This document shows, piece after piece, positions 15,094 through 24,616 of a stretch of 60,140 nucleotides of DNA. The DNA comes from a virus: positions 1 to 60,140 of IMG/VR virus record IMGVR_UViG_3300047175_000060. One strand, given 5' to 3'. The position numbers and the translations under genes were made by a program. The notes under the pieces were generated by a model, which worked only from the letters and a program-made list of their open reading frames with translations, was not told where the DNA came from and ran no database searches. The number at the start of each line of letters is the position of its first letter. Position 1 is the stretch's first letter.

Positions 15094-16503
15094 ATGACCA
15101 AAGCCCCTGACGGCGTCCGCCGGTGGCGTGAGCGGCCCGACCTCTTCGTCCGCGAGGTGCTCGGCGTCACGCCCGATCCCTGGCAGGACGACGTGCTGCG
15201 CGCCTTTCCGACCAATCAGCGCCTCGCGATGCAGGCGTGCAAAGGCCCTGGCAAGACGGCCCTGCTCGCATGGCTCGCGTGGAACTTCCTCGCGACCCGG
15301 CCTTACCCCAAGATCGCCGCGACCTCGATCACCGCGGATACGCTCGCCGACACGCTCTGGTCGGAGATGGCCAAGTGGCAGGCGAAGAGCCCGTTCCTGC
15401 TGGCCGCCTTCGAATGGCAGAAGACGCGCATCTTCTCCCGCGAGCATCCCGAGACGTGGTGGATGTCGGCGCGGTCCTGGTCGAAGACGGCGGACGCGAA
15501 CCAACAGGCGAACACGCTCGCTGGTTTGCACGCCGACTACATCCTGTTCCTGATCGACGAGGCGGGCGGCATTCCCGATGCCGTCATGGCGGCGGCCGAG
15601 GCGGCGCTGTCGTCCTGCATTGAGGGCCATCTGGTCATCGCCGGCAACCCGACGCATCTGTCCGGGCCGCTCTATCGCGCGGCGACGACCGAGCGGCGTC
15701 TGTGGCATGTGACCGAGATTACCTCGGACCCCGATGACCCCAAACGCACCCCGCGCGTGTCTGTGCAATGGGCGCGCGAGCAGATCGAGAAGTACGGGCG
15801 CGACAATCCCTGGGTACTCATCAACATCTTCGGCAAATTCCCACCGTCGTCGCTGAACGTCCTGATCGGCCCGGACGAGGTCACGGCCTCGTTCAGGCGC
15901 TACTATCGCGAGGCGGATGTCGCGGCCGCGCCGCGTGTGCTCGGCGTGGACGTGGCGCGCGAGGGCGACGATGCGAGCGTCATCGCCAAGCGCCAGGGCC
16001 TGCAGGTGTTCCCGACGCGGAAGTTCCGCAATATCGACGGCATTCAGGGCGCGGGCTTGGTTGCCCGCGAATGGACCGACTGGAACGCCCAAGCGTGCTT
16101 CATCGACATGACCGGCGGCTTCGGCTCCAGTTGGTTCGACCAACTCACCCTGCTCGGCCGCGCGCCGATCTCGGTGCTGTTCAGCGGCCAGGCGGTGCAG
16201 GTCGATCGCTACTACAACAAGCGGACAGAGATGTATTTCGAGTTCATTGAGTGGATCAAGCGCGGCGGCGCGCTCCCCGAGAGCCCCGAAATCATGGGTG
16301 CGCTGACGCAGACGGAGTACTACTTCAAGGGCGATCGGCTGATCCTCCAGCCCAAGGAGCTGATCAAGCAAAAGCTCGGTTACAGCCCGGACGAGGCGGA
16401 CGCCATCGTCATGACCTTCGCGGCGCCGGTCAGCCCGCCGGCACCGGCGCATCGGGCGCGACAACTGCACCTCGCGACGGCGGACTGGAAAGCGTTCGAT
16501 TGA
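15094..16503 (+). CDS. terL: Terminase large subunit
   Basis: 469 residues. ATPase: Walker A ACKGPGKT (48-55) and Walker B LFLIDEAG (about 151-158). Nuclease: GVDVAREGDD (about 284-293) and FIDMTGGFGS supply the acidic RNase-H-like residues. It powers packaging through the portal. The ATG is preceded by GGAGCC; further upstream frames run into the divergent small gene and are not used. Confidence 0.95.
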   Translation: MTKAPDGVRRWRERPDLFVREVLGVTPDPWQDDVLRAFPTNQRLAMQACKGPGKTALLAWLAWNFLATRPYPKIAATSITADTLADTLWSEMAKWQAKSPFLLAAFEWQKTRIFSREHPETWWMSARSWSKTADANQQANTLAGLHADYILFLIDEAGGIPDAVMAAAEAALSSCIEGHLVIAGNPTHLSGPLYRAATTERRLWHVTEITSDPDDPKRTPRVSVQWAREQIEKYGRDNPWVLINIFGKFPPSSLNVLIGPDEVTASFRRYYREADVAAAPRVLGVDVAREGDDASVIAKRQGLQVFPTRKFRNIDGIQGAGLVAREWTDWNAQACFIDMTGGFGSSWFDQLTLLGRAPISVLFSGQAVQVDRYYNKRTEMYFEFIEWIKRGGALPESPEIMGALTQTEYYFKGDRLILQPKELIKQKLGYSPDEADAIVMTFAAPVSPPAPAHRARQLHLATADWKAFD

Positions 16504-16553
16504 GACCATCAGCCTTTTTCGGTATTGTTTGGATCACATGAGGAGTTTGACCG

Positions 16554-16757
16554 ATGTCGTTTGGAAGAAGTTCAGCACCGGCCGCGCCACCACCGCCTGC
16601 CCCGCCGCCCGCTTTGGCGCAGGTAAGTCCGACGACGGCGAGCGCGCAGACCGCGGCTGCGGCTGCGGCTGGGAACATGGGCTTCAACAGCACCGTACGC
16701 ACGGGTCCTTTGGGGGCGCCACCCCCGAGCACGGCTGCCAAGACGCTCGGATCGTGA
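16554..16757 (+). CDS. Small Pro/Ala-rich protein before portal
   Basis: 67 residues beginning MSFGRSSAPAAPPPPAP, with GAGGAG before the ATG. Such short low-complexity genes commonly sit between terminase and portal in podoviruses. Its stop overlaps the HNH gene start (GTGA). Role unknown. Confidence 0.65.
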   Translation: MSFGRSSAPAAPPPPAPPPALAQVSPTTASAQTAAAAAAGNMGFNSTVRTGPLGAPPPSTAAKTLGS

Positions 16758-17227
16758 CCGTGCTCACTGCCGAACGGTTACGGGAGCTTTACAGCTACGA
16801 TCCCGAAACTGGCCTGTTCGCCGCGGTCAATCCCGAGGCAACTGCGTTTTGGCAGGACCATGGCTATATGCGCGCGATGATCGACGGCAAGAAGTATTAC
16901 GCGCATCGCTTGGCATGGCTCTTTGTGACTGGCGAGTGGCCTTTGCATGTCGTTGACCACGAAGACTTGGACGGTCTCAACAATCGCTGGCGGAACATCC
17001 GAAACGCGACGCGATCCGACAATCAAGCCAACCGTTCAATTACGACCGGCAGCAAAACTGGCATCAAGGGCGTGAGCTTGTGCCGCTCGACCGGACGCTA
17101 TCGCGCCGACATCCAAGTTCGGGGTAAGCGCATCAACCTCGGCAGGTCGGACACGATAGAGGGCGCCAAGGCGCTTTATGATGCGGCCGCCGAGAAGCAT
17201 TTCGGCAAATTCGCGAGGGTTGCGTGA
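16754..17227 (+). CDS. HNH endonuclease with AP2 domain
   Basis: 157 residues from GTG. The HNH core is VDHEDLDGLNNRW (about 67-79) followed by NIRNATRSDNQAN; an AP2-like DNA-binding part (GIKGVSLCRSTGRYRADIQV) completes the usual free-standing homing endonuclease layout. It is wedged between overlapping genes ahead of the portal gene, a common insertion place. Confidence 0.85.
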   Translation: MTVLTAERLRELYSYDPETGLFAAVNPEATAFWQDHGYMRAMIDGKKYYAHRLAWLFVTGEWPLHVVDHEDLDGLNNRWRNIRNATRSDNQANRSITTGSKTGIKGVSLCRSTGRYRADIQVRGKRINLGRSDTIEGAKALYDAAAEKHFGKFARVA

Positions 17228-19062
17228 TGCCAGACGGAAGTCAGGATTTCTCCAAGCCCGTAAATTACGAGTTAATGACGAGCACGCTGCTGTCGCGGCA
17301 GCCGGCGCATCTGCCCGATGACAGACCTGATCCAGTCAAGGGCTGGCAAATAACGTATAATCACCTGCAAACTCGCCTGAACACTCTCAGAACATGGCGT
17401 TACTCTTGGTGGTGCTATTGGGGAAAGCTGGCTGAATACTTCAGTCCTAGAAGGTGGATATATTTAGCGGTTTCAAACCGAACCTGGCGCGGATCTCCGA
17501 TCAACGACCAGATCGTGGACTCTACTGGGCTGCAGGCGGTGCGGACCTGCGCAGGCGGCATGTGGTCCGGCCTCACCAATCCCAACGCGCCCTGGTTCAA
17601 GCTCGGCTCGACCGTTAGCTGGGTCAAGCAGGACGCCGCCGCGAAAGCGTGGTTCGAGAGCACGCAGCAGCGCATCTATGCGGTCCTCGCGCAGTCCAAT
17701 TTCTACGACATCATGCACCAAGCCTTCGCCGACGAAGTTATCATCGGCACGTCCCCGGTCATCTGCTACGAGGACTTTGACGATGTCGTGCGGTTTTACT
17801 TGCCGTGCGCTGGCGAATACTACCTCGGCATCGGCCCGCGCCTGACCCACGACACATTCGCCCGCGAATTCACGCTGACCTGCCTACAGATCGTCGAGAT
17901 GTTCGGACTGGAGAACTGCCCCGACGACGTGCAGACGCTGTGGTTCTCCGAGGGCGGCTCGCTCGACCAGGAATTCGTGGTCTGCCACATGATCGAGCCT
18001 AACTACGCGCTCGCCGACCGGAAATCGAGGAAAGGCACCGTGCAGATGGTGCCGTCCTCGTTCCCATACCGCGAACTGTACTGGATCAAGGGCAACAAGG
18101 GCTTGCGTCCGCTCTCGGCGCGCGGCTTCATGAGCTTTCCCGTGGGCGTGTTCATGTGGTCGCAGGTGCAGAACGACGCCTATGGCCGCAGCCCCTGCAT
18201 GGACGCGCTCGGCGACAACAAGCAGGTCCAGAAGGAGACGCTGCGCAAGGCGGAATTCATCGAGAAGGGCGTCCGCCCGCCGATGGGTGCCAATGTGCAG
18301 ATGAAGAACGAGCCGGCCAGCATCCAGCCGGCGCACATCACCTACGTGACCGCCGATCAGACCGGAAAAGGCTTCTGGCCGCTGTTCGAGCCCAACCCGG
18401 CCTGGCTGCCGGCGCTCACCGCCGACATCGAGCTGGTCAATCAGCGCATCGAGAAGTGCCTGTTTGTCGACGTGTTCATGGCGATCACCCAGATGGCCGG
18501 CGTGCAACCGCGCAACGAATTGGAGCTGACGCAGCGCAACTTGGAACGCCTGCAATCGCTCGGCCCGGTCATCACCTCGACCGAGGGCACCTTGTCCGTG
18601 CTGCTCCAGCGCGTGCTCGACATCATGATCCGGAGGAAGATGATCGACCCGCTGCCGCCGTCGCTCCAAGGCGTGCCGCTCAAGGTGTCGTTCATCTCGC
18701 TGATGCGGATGGCGCAGCAGGCGGCTCAGGGAGTTTCCATCAAGGATGTTTTGGCGACGGCGGGTTCGTTGGAATCTGCCGCTCAGGCCGCCGGGCTGCC
18801 CTCGCCGATCCGGGTGATTAATCTCGACGCGGCGATGCGCGAGTACAGCGAGATCTCTAATTTTCCAATATCGGCAATCTACACCGAGGAAGAAGTTGCC
18901 GCGAACGACAAGCTACACGCTCAAGCCCAGCAGGCGGCGCAGCAAGGTCCGAATCTCATGGCGGCCGTGCAAGCTGCCCACACTTTGTCTCAAACGAGCA
19001 CGGGCGCAGGCACCGCGTTGAGTGCGGCCGCCAACGCGATGGGTGGCTCTTTGGGCGGCTGA
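17224..19062 (+). CDS. Portal / head-to-tail connecting protein
   Basis: 612 residues, the length of podovirus head-to-tail connectors. Characteristic segments include SPRRWIYL, PINDQIVDSTG and AVRTCAGGMWSGLTNPNAPW near the N-terminus, and NELELTQRNLERLQSLGPV toward the C-terminus. It forms the dodecameric portal through which TerL pumps DNA. The first about 90 codons are less GC-rich than the rest, hinting at mosaicism. Confidence 0.9.
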   Translation: MMPDGSQDFSKPVNYELMTSTLLSRQPAHLPDDRPDPVKGWQITYNHLQTRLNTLRTWRYSWWCYWGKLAEYFSPRRWIYLAVSNRTWRGSPINDQIVDSTGLQAVRTCAGGMWSGLTNPNAPWFKLGSTVSWVKQDAAAKAWFESTQQRIYAVLAQSNFYDIMHQAFADEVIIGTSPVICYEDFDDVVRFYLPCAGEYYLGIGPRLTHDTFAREFTLTCLQIVEMFGLENCPDDVQTLWFSEGGSLDQEFVVCHMIEPNYALADRKSRKGTVQMVPSSFPYRELYWIKGNKGLRPLSARGFMSFPVGVFMWSQVQNDAYGRSPCMDALGDNKQVQKETLRKAEFIEKGVRPPMGANVQMKNEPASIQPAHITYVTADQTGKGFWPLFEPNPAWLPALTADIELVNQRIEKCLFVDVFMAITQMAGVQPRNELELTQRNLERLQSLGPVITSTEGTLSVLLQRVLDIMIRRKMIDPLPPSLQGVPLKVSFISLMRMAQQAAQGVSIKDVLATAGSLESAAQAAGLPSPIRVINLDAAMREYSEISNFPISAIYTEEEVAANDKLHAQAQQAAQQGPNLMAAVQAAHTLSQTSTGAGTALSAAANAMGGSLGG

Positions 19063-19253
19063 TTTGCCACCCGCCCCATTGTGGGGTTGGTCTGCATCCG
19101 GACCTCCGGGTTCTGCCACGTCCAGATTTCGCCGTCGTCTTGGGCGACGATCCATTGGACGTGGTGTTCGTCGCTGGGATTGATCATGAACAGCGCGTAG
19201 CCCTTGCCGCGCGGGGTCACGAGCGGGATCGTCGGGTTGAGCTGAAGGATCAC
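18990..19253 (-). CDS. Small conserved phage protein on the opposite strand
   Basis: 87 residues, beginning MILQLNPTIPLVTPRGKGYA and continuing LFMINPSDEHHVQWIV. This module recurs next to capsid genes of other podoviruses. The last about 24 codons overlap the portal 3' end antisense. Function unknown. Confidence 0.65.
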   Translation of the reverse strand: MILQLNPTIPLVTPRGKGYALFMINPSDEHHVQWIVAQDDGEIWTWQNPEVRMQTNPTMGRVANQPPKEPPIALAAALNAVPAPVLV

Positions 19254-19260
19254 GGCGCCA

Positions 19261-19476
19261 TCACTCCACCCTCACCGTCTCGCGGTTAGCCCAGGCGTCC
19301 AGGTCGACCTTTCGATACCGCACTGTGCGCCATCGCGTGCGCGTGAACGACGGGCCGGCACCGCGGTTGTTGTTGCTCCGCAGATTGGCCAGCGTTCGGT
19401 GACTGACGAAGCACCCGAGGCTCGCAAGATACTCCGCTGCCTGTTTGCTACAAAGCCATTCGTTCTCCGGCATCAC
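19261..19476 (-). CDS. Excisionase-like HTH protein
   Basis: 71 residues (WLCSKQAAEYLASLGCFV, then SHRTLANLRSNNNRGAGP, RYRKVDLDAW), the pattern of MerR/excisionase-type winged HTH proteins. No integrase was found, so it is more likely a regulator than a true Xis. Confidence 0.7.
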   Translation of the reverse strand: MMPENEWLCSKQAAEYLASLGCFVSHRTLANLRSNNNRGAGPSFTRTRWRTVRYRKVDLDAWANRETVRVE

Positions 19477-19579
19477 TATGAATCACCATTAATGAATGTA
19501 ATCACCTAGCTACACGATATCACACGAATGCAGTAAGTACTGATTGTTCGAACTCACAATTGATTTTACGGCATGTGCT
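19477..19579. promoter_or_regulatory. AT-rich divergent intergenic region
   Basis: About 100 bases of unusually AT-rich sequence between the leftward HTH gene and the rightward capsid genes, with a CATTAATG palindrome near its left end. It is a good candidate for divergent or late promoters, but no clear -35/-10 pair stands out. Confidence 0.35.
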
Positions 19580-20038
19580 ATGGGCGCATTGACCGAGTCC
19601 GAAATCTTTGGGTGCATGTACGAGAACCTGAATCTCGCGGCTCAGCACGCCGTTGATCTGGCGAAACTGCCCGCTCAGGGTCCGACCTATAGCCAATTTC
19701 GCGAGGAAATGCTGCTCGTCGAGGGCTGTTGCCGCCAAGCCAGTGCTTGGCGCGAAGACACCCGCTGGTTGCAGGTTGGCCTCGTCATCGCGGAGGCGCT
19801 TCAGCGCACCGGCTCATGGCTGCGCGGTTACCGCGTCGAGGGCCAGATGGGCAAGGTCTTCTACTCGCGCGACCTCTATCTGATGCTCGCCGACAATCTC
19901 CGCGGCATCGCCCGCGTCATTGAGGGCCTGCAGCACAACGCGACGGGCCGCGTCGGCATGATCCTGCCCGAGCCTGGCAAGGTAATCCGCACCGAAAGCA
20001 GACCGGTGCAGGTGCTCGGGCAGTCCAAGACCGCGTGA
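19580..20038 (+). CDS. Hypothetical protein upstream of scaffold
   Basis: 152 residues from MGALTESEIFGCMYENL; a TTG 36 bases upstream is the alternative. Helical, with a conserved look around KLPAQGPTYSQFREEMLLVEG. Its stop overlaps the next gene start. Virion or assembly role inferred from position. Confidence 0.65.
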   Translation: MGALTESEIFGCMYENLNLAAQHAVDLAKLPAQGPTYSQFREEMLLVEGCCRQASAWREDTRWLQVGLVIAEALQRTGSWLRGYRVEGQMGKVFYSRDLYLMLADNLRGIARVIEGLQHNATGRVGMILPEPGKVIRTESRPVQVLGQSKTA

Positions 20039-20436
20039 TTGATGACGACGAGCCCGACACCGCTGACCTCCAGCCAGCCGAGGGTATCGGCAACGCCGCC
20101 GATCCGCGCGCAATGCGAGTGGCTGCCGAGAAACGCGAGGAACAGGAAGCGGTTGGCGATTCGTTCTGGCGCGGCGTGCTTTCGACCGTTGTCGGCCGGC
20201 GTGAAATCTGGGGCGTGCTGGCAAGCGCCTGCACCTTCGAAGAGCGCTTTGCCTGCGGTCCCAACGGCGCGCCGCAACCCGAGGCGACGTGGTTCAAGGC
20301 GGGCGAGCAATCCTTCGGCCTGCGGTTTTACCTCAAGCTCCAGTTCATCGACCGCGAAGCCGTCTGGCGCATGCATGACGAGTGCGATCCTCGCTACGCG
20401 CGCCCGGGCAAGCGTCGCCGCAAGAGGCCGAGCTGA
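20035..20436 (+). CDS. Bbp19-like protein
   Basis: 133 residues from GTG. WRGVLSTVVGRREIWGVLAS, then ACTFEERF, SFGLRFYLKLQFIDREAVW and MHDE follow the pattern of Bbp19-family proteins found between portal and scaffold in BPP-1-like podoviruses. Exact role unknown. Confidence 0.65.
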   Translation: MIDDDEPDTADLQPAEGIGNAADPRAMRVAAEKREEQEAVGDSFWRGVLSTVVGRREIWGVLASACTFEERFACGPNGAPQPEATWFKAGEQSFGLRFYLKLQFIDREAVWRMHDECDPRYARPGKRRRKRPS

Positions 20437-21269
20437 TGTCTGATCCGACCGCACCCGCACCCGTCGAGACGCCCGCGCCGGCTGAGACGCCCGCGCCTGC
20501 GGCTCCCGTCGAGACCTCGCCTGCGCCCGAGGCGACCGCCTTCGTTCCGCACACCGAAACGCCGTCGCTGCTGCAGACGATCAAGGCGCCGGGCGAAGTC
20601 GGTGCGGAGCCGAAACCCGCCGATCCGGCTGCGCCTGCGGTCGAGCCGAAACCCGCCGAAGCGGCACCTGTCGAGCCGAAGACCGCCGAGGCCAAACCCC
20701 CCGAACCGGCACCGGCGGCGCTGGAACCGATCGTCTACCCTGAATGGAAGCTCCCCGAGGGCGTGCAGCCGGACCGCGAGGCGCTCAGCCAGTATAGCGC
20801 CATCCTCGCCGAGCACCGCATTGCGCCCGAGGTCGGCCAAGCGCTGCTGGATAAGCACACCGCCGCAATGCAGCAGTATGCGGAGCATCTGTCGCGCGAG
20901 CAGCACCGCGTCTTCGGCGAGACGCGGGCGCAGTGGAACCGCGAGATCATGGCGGATCCAGAACTCGGCGGCGCCGGCCACCAGACGGCGATGGGTGCGA
21001 TCGCCCGCATGCGCGATCGTTTCATCTCCTCCGCGCGACCGGGCACCGAGCAATACAAGTCCGACGAGCAGGCTTTCAACCAGTTCCTGGCCATCACCGG
21101 CGCGGGCGACCACCCGCAGTTCCACAAGATGCTGCACCGGATCGCGGCCGTGCTTGATGAGCCGCGCCTGCCTCCACCCAATGCCGGCCCCCCTCCGAAC
21201 GGCGGCGCACCGAAGAAGAGCGGCATGGCGTCGATTTACAAACAAACGGACGCCCGTGCTGGGCATTAG
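20436..21269 (+). CDS. Scaffolding protein
   Basis: 277 residues. The first about 95 are Pro/Ala/Glu-rich (VETPAPAETPAP), the middle is helical (MQQYAEHLSREQHRVFGET), and it lies directly before the capsid gene. Composition, size and position are those of podovirus scaffold proteins that template procapsid assembly. Confidence 0.85.
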   Translation: MSDPTAPAPVETPAPAETPAPAAPVETSPAPEATAFVPHTETPSLLQTIKAPGEVGAEPKPADPAAPAVEPKPAEAAPVEPKTAEAKPPEPAPAALEPIVYPEWKLPEGVQPDREALSQYSAILAEHRIAPEVGQALLDKHTAAMQQYAEHLSREQHRVFGETRAQWNREIMADPELGGAGHQTAMGAIARMRDRFISSARPGTEQYKSDEQAFNQFLAITGAGDHPQFHKMLHRIAAVLDEPRLPPPNAGPPPNGGAPKKSGMASIYKQTDARAGH

Positions 21270-21278
21270 CTTTTAGGA

Positions 21279-22328
21279 GTGCGTGTCATCGCCACCGGGT
21301 CCTGGCCAACTCTGCTTGATGTCGCTCTTCGCTCCGACCCGGATGGCAACATCCCGGTCATGGCAGAGATGTTGTCACAGTGCAACGAGATCATGGACGA
21401 TGCGCCCTACATCGAGGCCAACGAGATGGCCGGGCACATGTTCACTTTCCGCACGAGCATTCCGGCGGGCACTTGGCGCACCTATAACCAAGGCACGCCC
21501 TACGGCAAATCGACCGTCGGCAAGGCGCGCGTGGGCTTGGGCATGCTGGAGGATTGGAGCCAAGTCGATCGCAGCCTCGCGCGCCACTCCGGGAACGTGG
21601 AGAAGTTCCGCGCCTCCGAGGATGTCGCGTTCCTGGAAGGCATGAGCCAGACGATCGTGCAGACGATCTTCTACGGCAATACCAAGGTTAACCCGAGCAC
21701 CTTCATGGGGCTCTCGCCCTTCTACAACACGGTAAACACGGCGACCGCGGACAATGCGGCGAACGTGCTCAACGGGGGCGGCACCGGCTCCAGCAACGCC
21801 TCGCTCTGGCTGATCGGCTGGGGCGAGGACAGCATCAGCTTGCTCTATCCGCGCGGATCGCAGGCGGGGCTTGAGGTCGAGGACCGCGGCGATGTGGTGC
21901 CGGGCTACGACAGCTTCGGCAATCCCTTCCCGGCCTATACGACGCTGTTCCACCAGGAGATCGGGCTGATGCCGAAGGACTGGCGCTATGCGTCGCGCCT
22001 CGCCAACCTCGACGTGACCGCCGCCGGGCTCGCCGGCCCGAATGCCTACGACATCTTCGCCGGCATCGACGACATGTATCTGCTGTTCCCCGAGTTCTCG
22101 GCGATGACGAGCGGCATCACCAAAACCGATGCAAGCTACTCGACCAAGGTTCGCGGCGTGCTCTACGCCAACCGCACGATCAGGCACTGGATGAACATCC
22201 AGGCGATGCGCAACCGCAACGTGCTGCTGCGGTTGGAGGACTACGCCGGCAAGGTGACGGATAATTACAGAGGCGTACCGATTAAGACCTGCGACCAACT
22301 TTTAATTACGGAATCGCAAGTAGTTTAG
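21279..22328 (+). CDS. Major capsid protein
   Basis: 349 residues from GTG. LDVALRSDPDGNIPVMAEML followed by SQCNEIMDDAPYIEAN, then FRTSIPAGTWRTYNQGTPYG matches BPP-1/Bbp17-type major capsid proteins. The C-terminal region (LLRLEDYAGKVTDNYRGVPI) is equally typical. AGGAG lies very close to the GTG, so the initiator could be a few codons downstream. Confidence 0.9.
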   Translation: MRVIATGSWPTLLDVALRSDPDGNIPVMAEMLSQCNEIMDDAPYIEANEMAGHMFTFRTSIPAGTWRTYNQGTPYGKSTVGKARVGLGMLEDWSQVDRSLARHSGNVEKFRASEDVAFLEGMSQTIVQTIFYGNTKVNPSTFMGLSPFYNTVNTATADNAANVLNGGGTGSSNASLWLIGWGEDSISLLYPRGSQAGLEVEDRGDVVPGYDSFGNPFPAYTTLFHQEIGLMPKDWRYASRLANLDVTAAGLAGPNAYDIFAGIDDMYLLFPEFSAMTSGITKTDASYSTKVRGVLYANRTIRHWMNIQAMRNRNVLLRLEDYAGKVTDNYRGVPIKTCDQLLITESQVV

Positions 22329-22365
22329 CTGCCGTTTGCAGACGCAACCAGAAGGGATTATCGTT

Positions 22366-22908
22366 ATGCTAACGGATGCATTATTGGCGTTTTTGCCGCA
22401 GGGCTCCAACCTCTCCATCGTCGGCGCGACCGGCGCGTCGTTCCCGTCCAACGTGGTCGACCTGCTCGGCGTCGGCGTGGGACAGTCCCCGCCGAACATC
22501 ATCGGCACGCAGAACGCGACCTTCGGTTCCGACACCGGCATCGGCACCGAGCGTCCGCTGGTGCTCGTGACCGTCGGCACCGCCTTCACCACCGCGGATG
22601 CCGCCACGCTCACCGTGCAGTTCCAGGGAGCGCCCGATAGCGGTGCGGCGGGCGGCTACCAGCCCGGCACTTGGCAGACCTTCGCGCAGTCGCCGACCTT
22701 GACGGCCGCGCAGCTCACCGCACAGCAAGACATCCGCCTCGATTGGCCGGCGGCCTTCCCGGACAATGAGCAGCCCCGGTTTCTGCGCCTGCTGTTCACC
22801 ACCGCGACCGGCACACAGTTCACCGCCGGCACGATCGCCTACGCCGTCGTGACGATGGCGCGCGACGACCAGAGCAACAAGTTTGCTCAGCGTAACTTTA
22901 GTGTGTAG
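22366..22908 (+). CDS. Bbp16-family capsid cement protein
   Basis: 180 residues from MLTDALLAFLPQG, with AAGGGA upstream. VVDLLGVGVG, GTERPLVLVTVGTAFTTADA and ATLTVQFQGAPDSG match the Bbp16 cement family that decorates and stabilises the capsid. Follows the capsid gene as in BPP-1. Confidence 0.8.
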   Translation: MLTDALLAFLPQGSNLSIVGATGASFPSNVVDLLGVGVGQSPPNIIGTQNATFGSDTGIGTERPLVLVTVGTAFTTADAATLTVQFQGAPDSGAAGGYQPGTWQTFAQSPTLTAAQLTAQQDIRLDWPAAFPDNEQPRFLRLLFTTATGTQFTAGTIAYAVVTMARDDQSNKFAQRNFSV

Positions 22909-22911
22909 CCC

Positions 22912-23712
22912 ATGAGCCGTCCCCCAAGGAGCGCATACGTGACCGAAACCGACTTCACGCAGACGCCGCAGTTCGCGGCGGCCGTGGAGGCAGCCGCCGC
23001 CGCCGCTGTCGCCAAGGCGCTCGAAGGCATGCGCGCGCACGGCGCCATACCGGACAGCACTGGCGGCGCGCAGGCGCTGCTCAGCCAACTCGCGCTCACG
23101 CTCGCCGAGGTCAACAACCAGGGCCAGCCCAACAAGATCGTGGTCGACCCGATCGTCATGCGTCAGCGCGCCGAGGCGCATCACCGCATGGTCGGTCTGC
23201 TGGTCGAGGCGCATGCCAATGCCCAGGCCGCCGCCGCGCGCGGCGACACGGCCGAGGAGCGCCGCTGGAAGCCGCGATATCGCCTGCTCAAGGAAAGCTA
23301 CCTCGGCGACCGGGTCGTGAACCCGTTCCGCGTCGGCCGCGACAAGGAGGCGATCCCGCAGGAAATCACCTGGAGCCGCGCGCCGAACCTCTCAATGAAA
23401 CCGTTGAACGCCATCGCCAAGCAGGTATTCGCCGAATTCCGCGCCTCGATCGGCAATGTCGAGAAGGTCACGGACGCATCAAGCCCGCTGATGTCGATCA
23501 CGGCCGGCGGGCTGATCGTCCACGGCATTGCTCTGGGCCGCCGCCAAGTCACGATGGAAGACGACGCCATCGACGCCGATGAGCCGTCGTATTCCTCCGA
23601 CCTTGATGTCATCACCAATGACGACCCGCGCAACCGCAACCGTCGCGTGCTGGGCACGCTCGCCGAGCCCGCCACGTTGGGCGCCAGCGACAGGCCGGAA
23701 GCGAGGGTCTGA
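22912..23712 (+). CDS. Hypothetical virion-region protein
   Basis: 266 residues. Helical N-terminal half (AAVEAAAAAAVAKALEG), middle with LLKESYLGDRVVNPFRVGRD. No family recognised. Late-operon position suggests a structural or assembly role. Confidence 0.65.
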   Translation: MSRPPRSAYVTETDFTQTPQFAAAVEAAAAAAVAKALEGMRAHGAIPDSTGGAQALLSQLALTLAEVNNQGQPNKIVVDPIVMRQRAEAHHRMVGLLVEAHANAQAAAARGDTAEERRWKPRYRLLKESYLGDRVVNPFRVGRDKEAIPQEITWSRAPNLSMKPLNAIAKQVFAEFRASIGNVEKVTDASSPLMSITAGGLIVHGIALGRRQVTMEDDAIDADEPSYSSDLDVITNDDPRNRNRRVLGTLAEPATLGASDRPEARV

Positions 23713-23715
23713 CCG

Positions 23716-24606
23716 TTGGGCATTCCGGCACCCCTCGGCGTCGGCGCGTCGGGCCTGCCATTGGCAAGCGATCAAGCCAATGCCGTGCTGTCGGGAATCT
23801 TCCTCGCCGTGGGGCCGAGCCAGCCCTTCGCGTTCCGCGGGCCGATGAACGTCGAGATCGTCGCCGAGCTAACGGACGCACTGACGACCACGGCCGGCTC
23901 GCTGACGGCCGCCGTCGCCACCGGCACGGGTTTGGCCGCGGGCGACGCCATTGCCAGCACGCTCGTGCCCTACGGCACCACCATCGCCGCGATAACCGGC
24001 ACGGCCGTGACGCTCGCCGTCCCGCCCGTCACGCTCACGGGCCTCACTCAGAACGGCGGCAACACCATTTCCGGCCTCTCCAGCACGACGGGTCTGGTCG
24101 GCGCCACCGTGACCGGCCCAGGCATTGCCGCCGGCACGACGGTGCTCTCGGTGCAGCAGGCGGCCATTTCGCCCGTGGGCACGCAAGGATCGGGCGTCAC
24201 GGCGTTCCAGCCGGGCATCGTGGTGCTCTCGGCAACCACGACCGCCAACCTCAATCCCGCCAACGTCGGCGTTCCCTACGTGTTCACCCGCACCGGCAAC
24301 GCCATCACCGCCTCTGGCACGGACGCCGCTGCCACATTCCGAGGCGCCGCCATCGTCTGGGTCGGCACCGTGCAGCTGGAGCGCTCCTTTACCGGCGGCC
24401 AGAGCTGGTCGGTCGCAAACACCGGCGGCTCCGGCACGCTCGCCCAGTACACCGCCGGAACGCCGGTGAATTTCTCCTTCGGCGAGCCCGAACGGAACGT
24501 CCTCTACCGGCTCAACTGCACCGCCTACACCTCTGGCACCATCCGCTATCGCATCTCCGAGACCGGCGCGGCGGCTGAATCGCTGTCCATTCCGCTTCTG
24601 GCATGA
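23716..24606 (+). CDS. Beta-rich decoration-like protein
   Basis: 296 residues from TTG. Rich in Gly, Thr, Ala and Val (TGLTQNGGNTISGLSSTTG), probably an all-beta virion protein. Ends with YRISETGAAAESLSIPLLA. Function unknown; a head decoration role is inferred. Confidence 0.6.
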   Translation: MGIPAPLGVGASGLPLASDQANAVLSGIFLAVGPSQPFAFRGPMNVEIVAELTDALTTTAGSLTAAVATGTGLAAGDAIASTLVPYGTTIAAITGTAVTLAVPPVTLTGLTQNGGNTISGLSSTTGLVGATVTGPGIAAGTTVLSVQQAAISPVGTQGSGVTAFQPGIVVLSATTTANLNPANVGVPYVFTRTGNAITASGTDAAATFRGAAIVWVGTVQLERSFTGGQSWSVANTGGSGTLAQYTAGTPVNFSFGEPERNVLYRLNCTAYTSGTIRYRISETGAAAESLSIPLLA

Positions 24607-24616
24607 GGATCACGAC

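Noticed and set aside
19261-19476. True excisionase of an integrating prophage
   Set aside because: No integrase or att-like repeats were found; the fold alone does not show this role.
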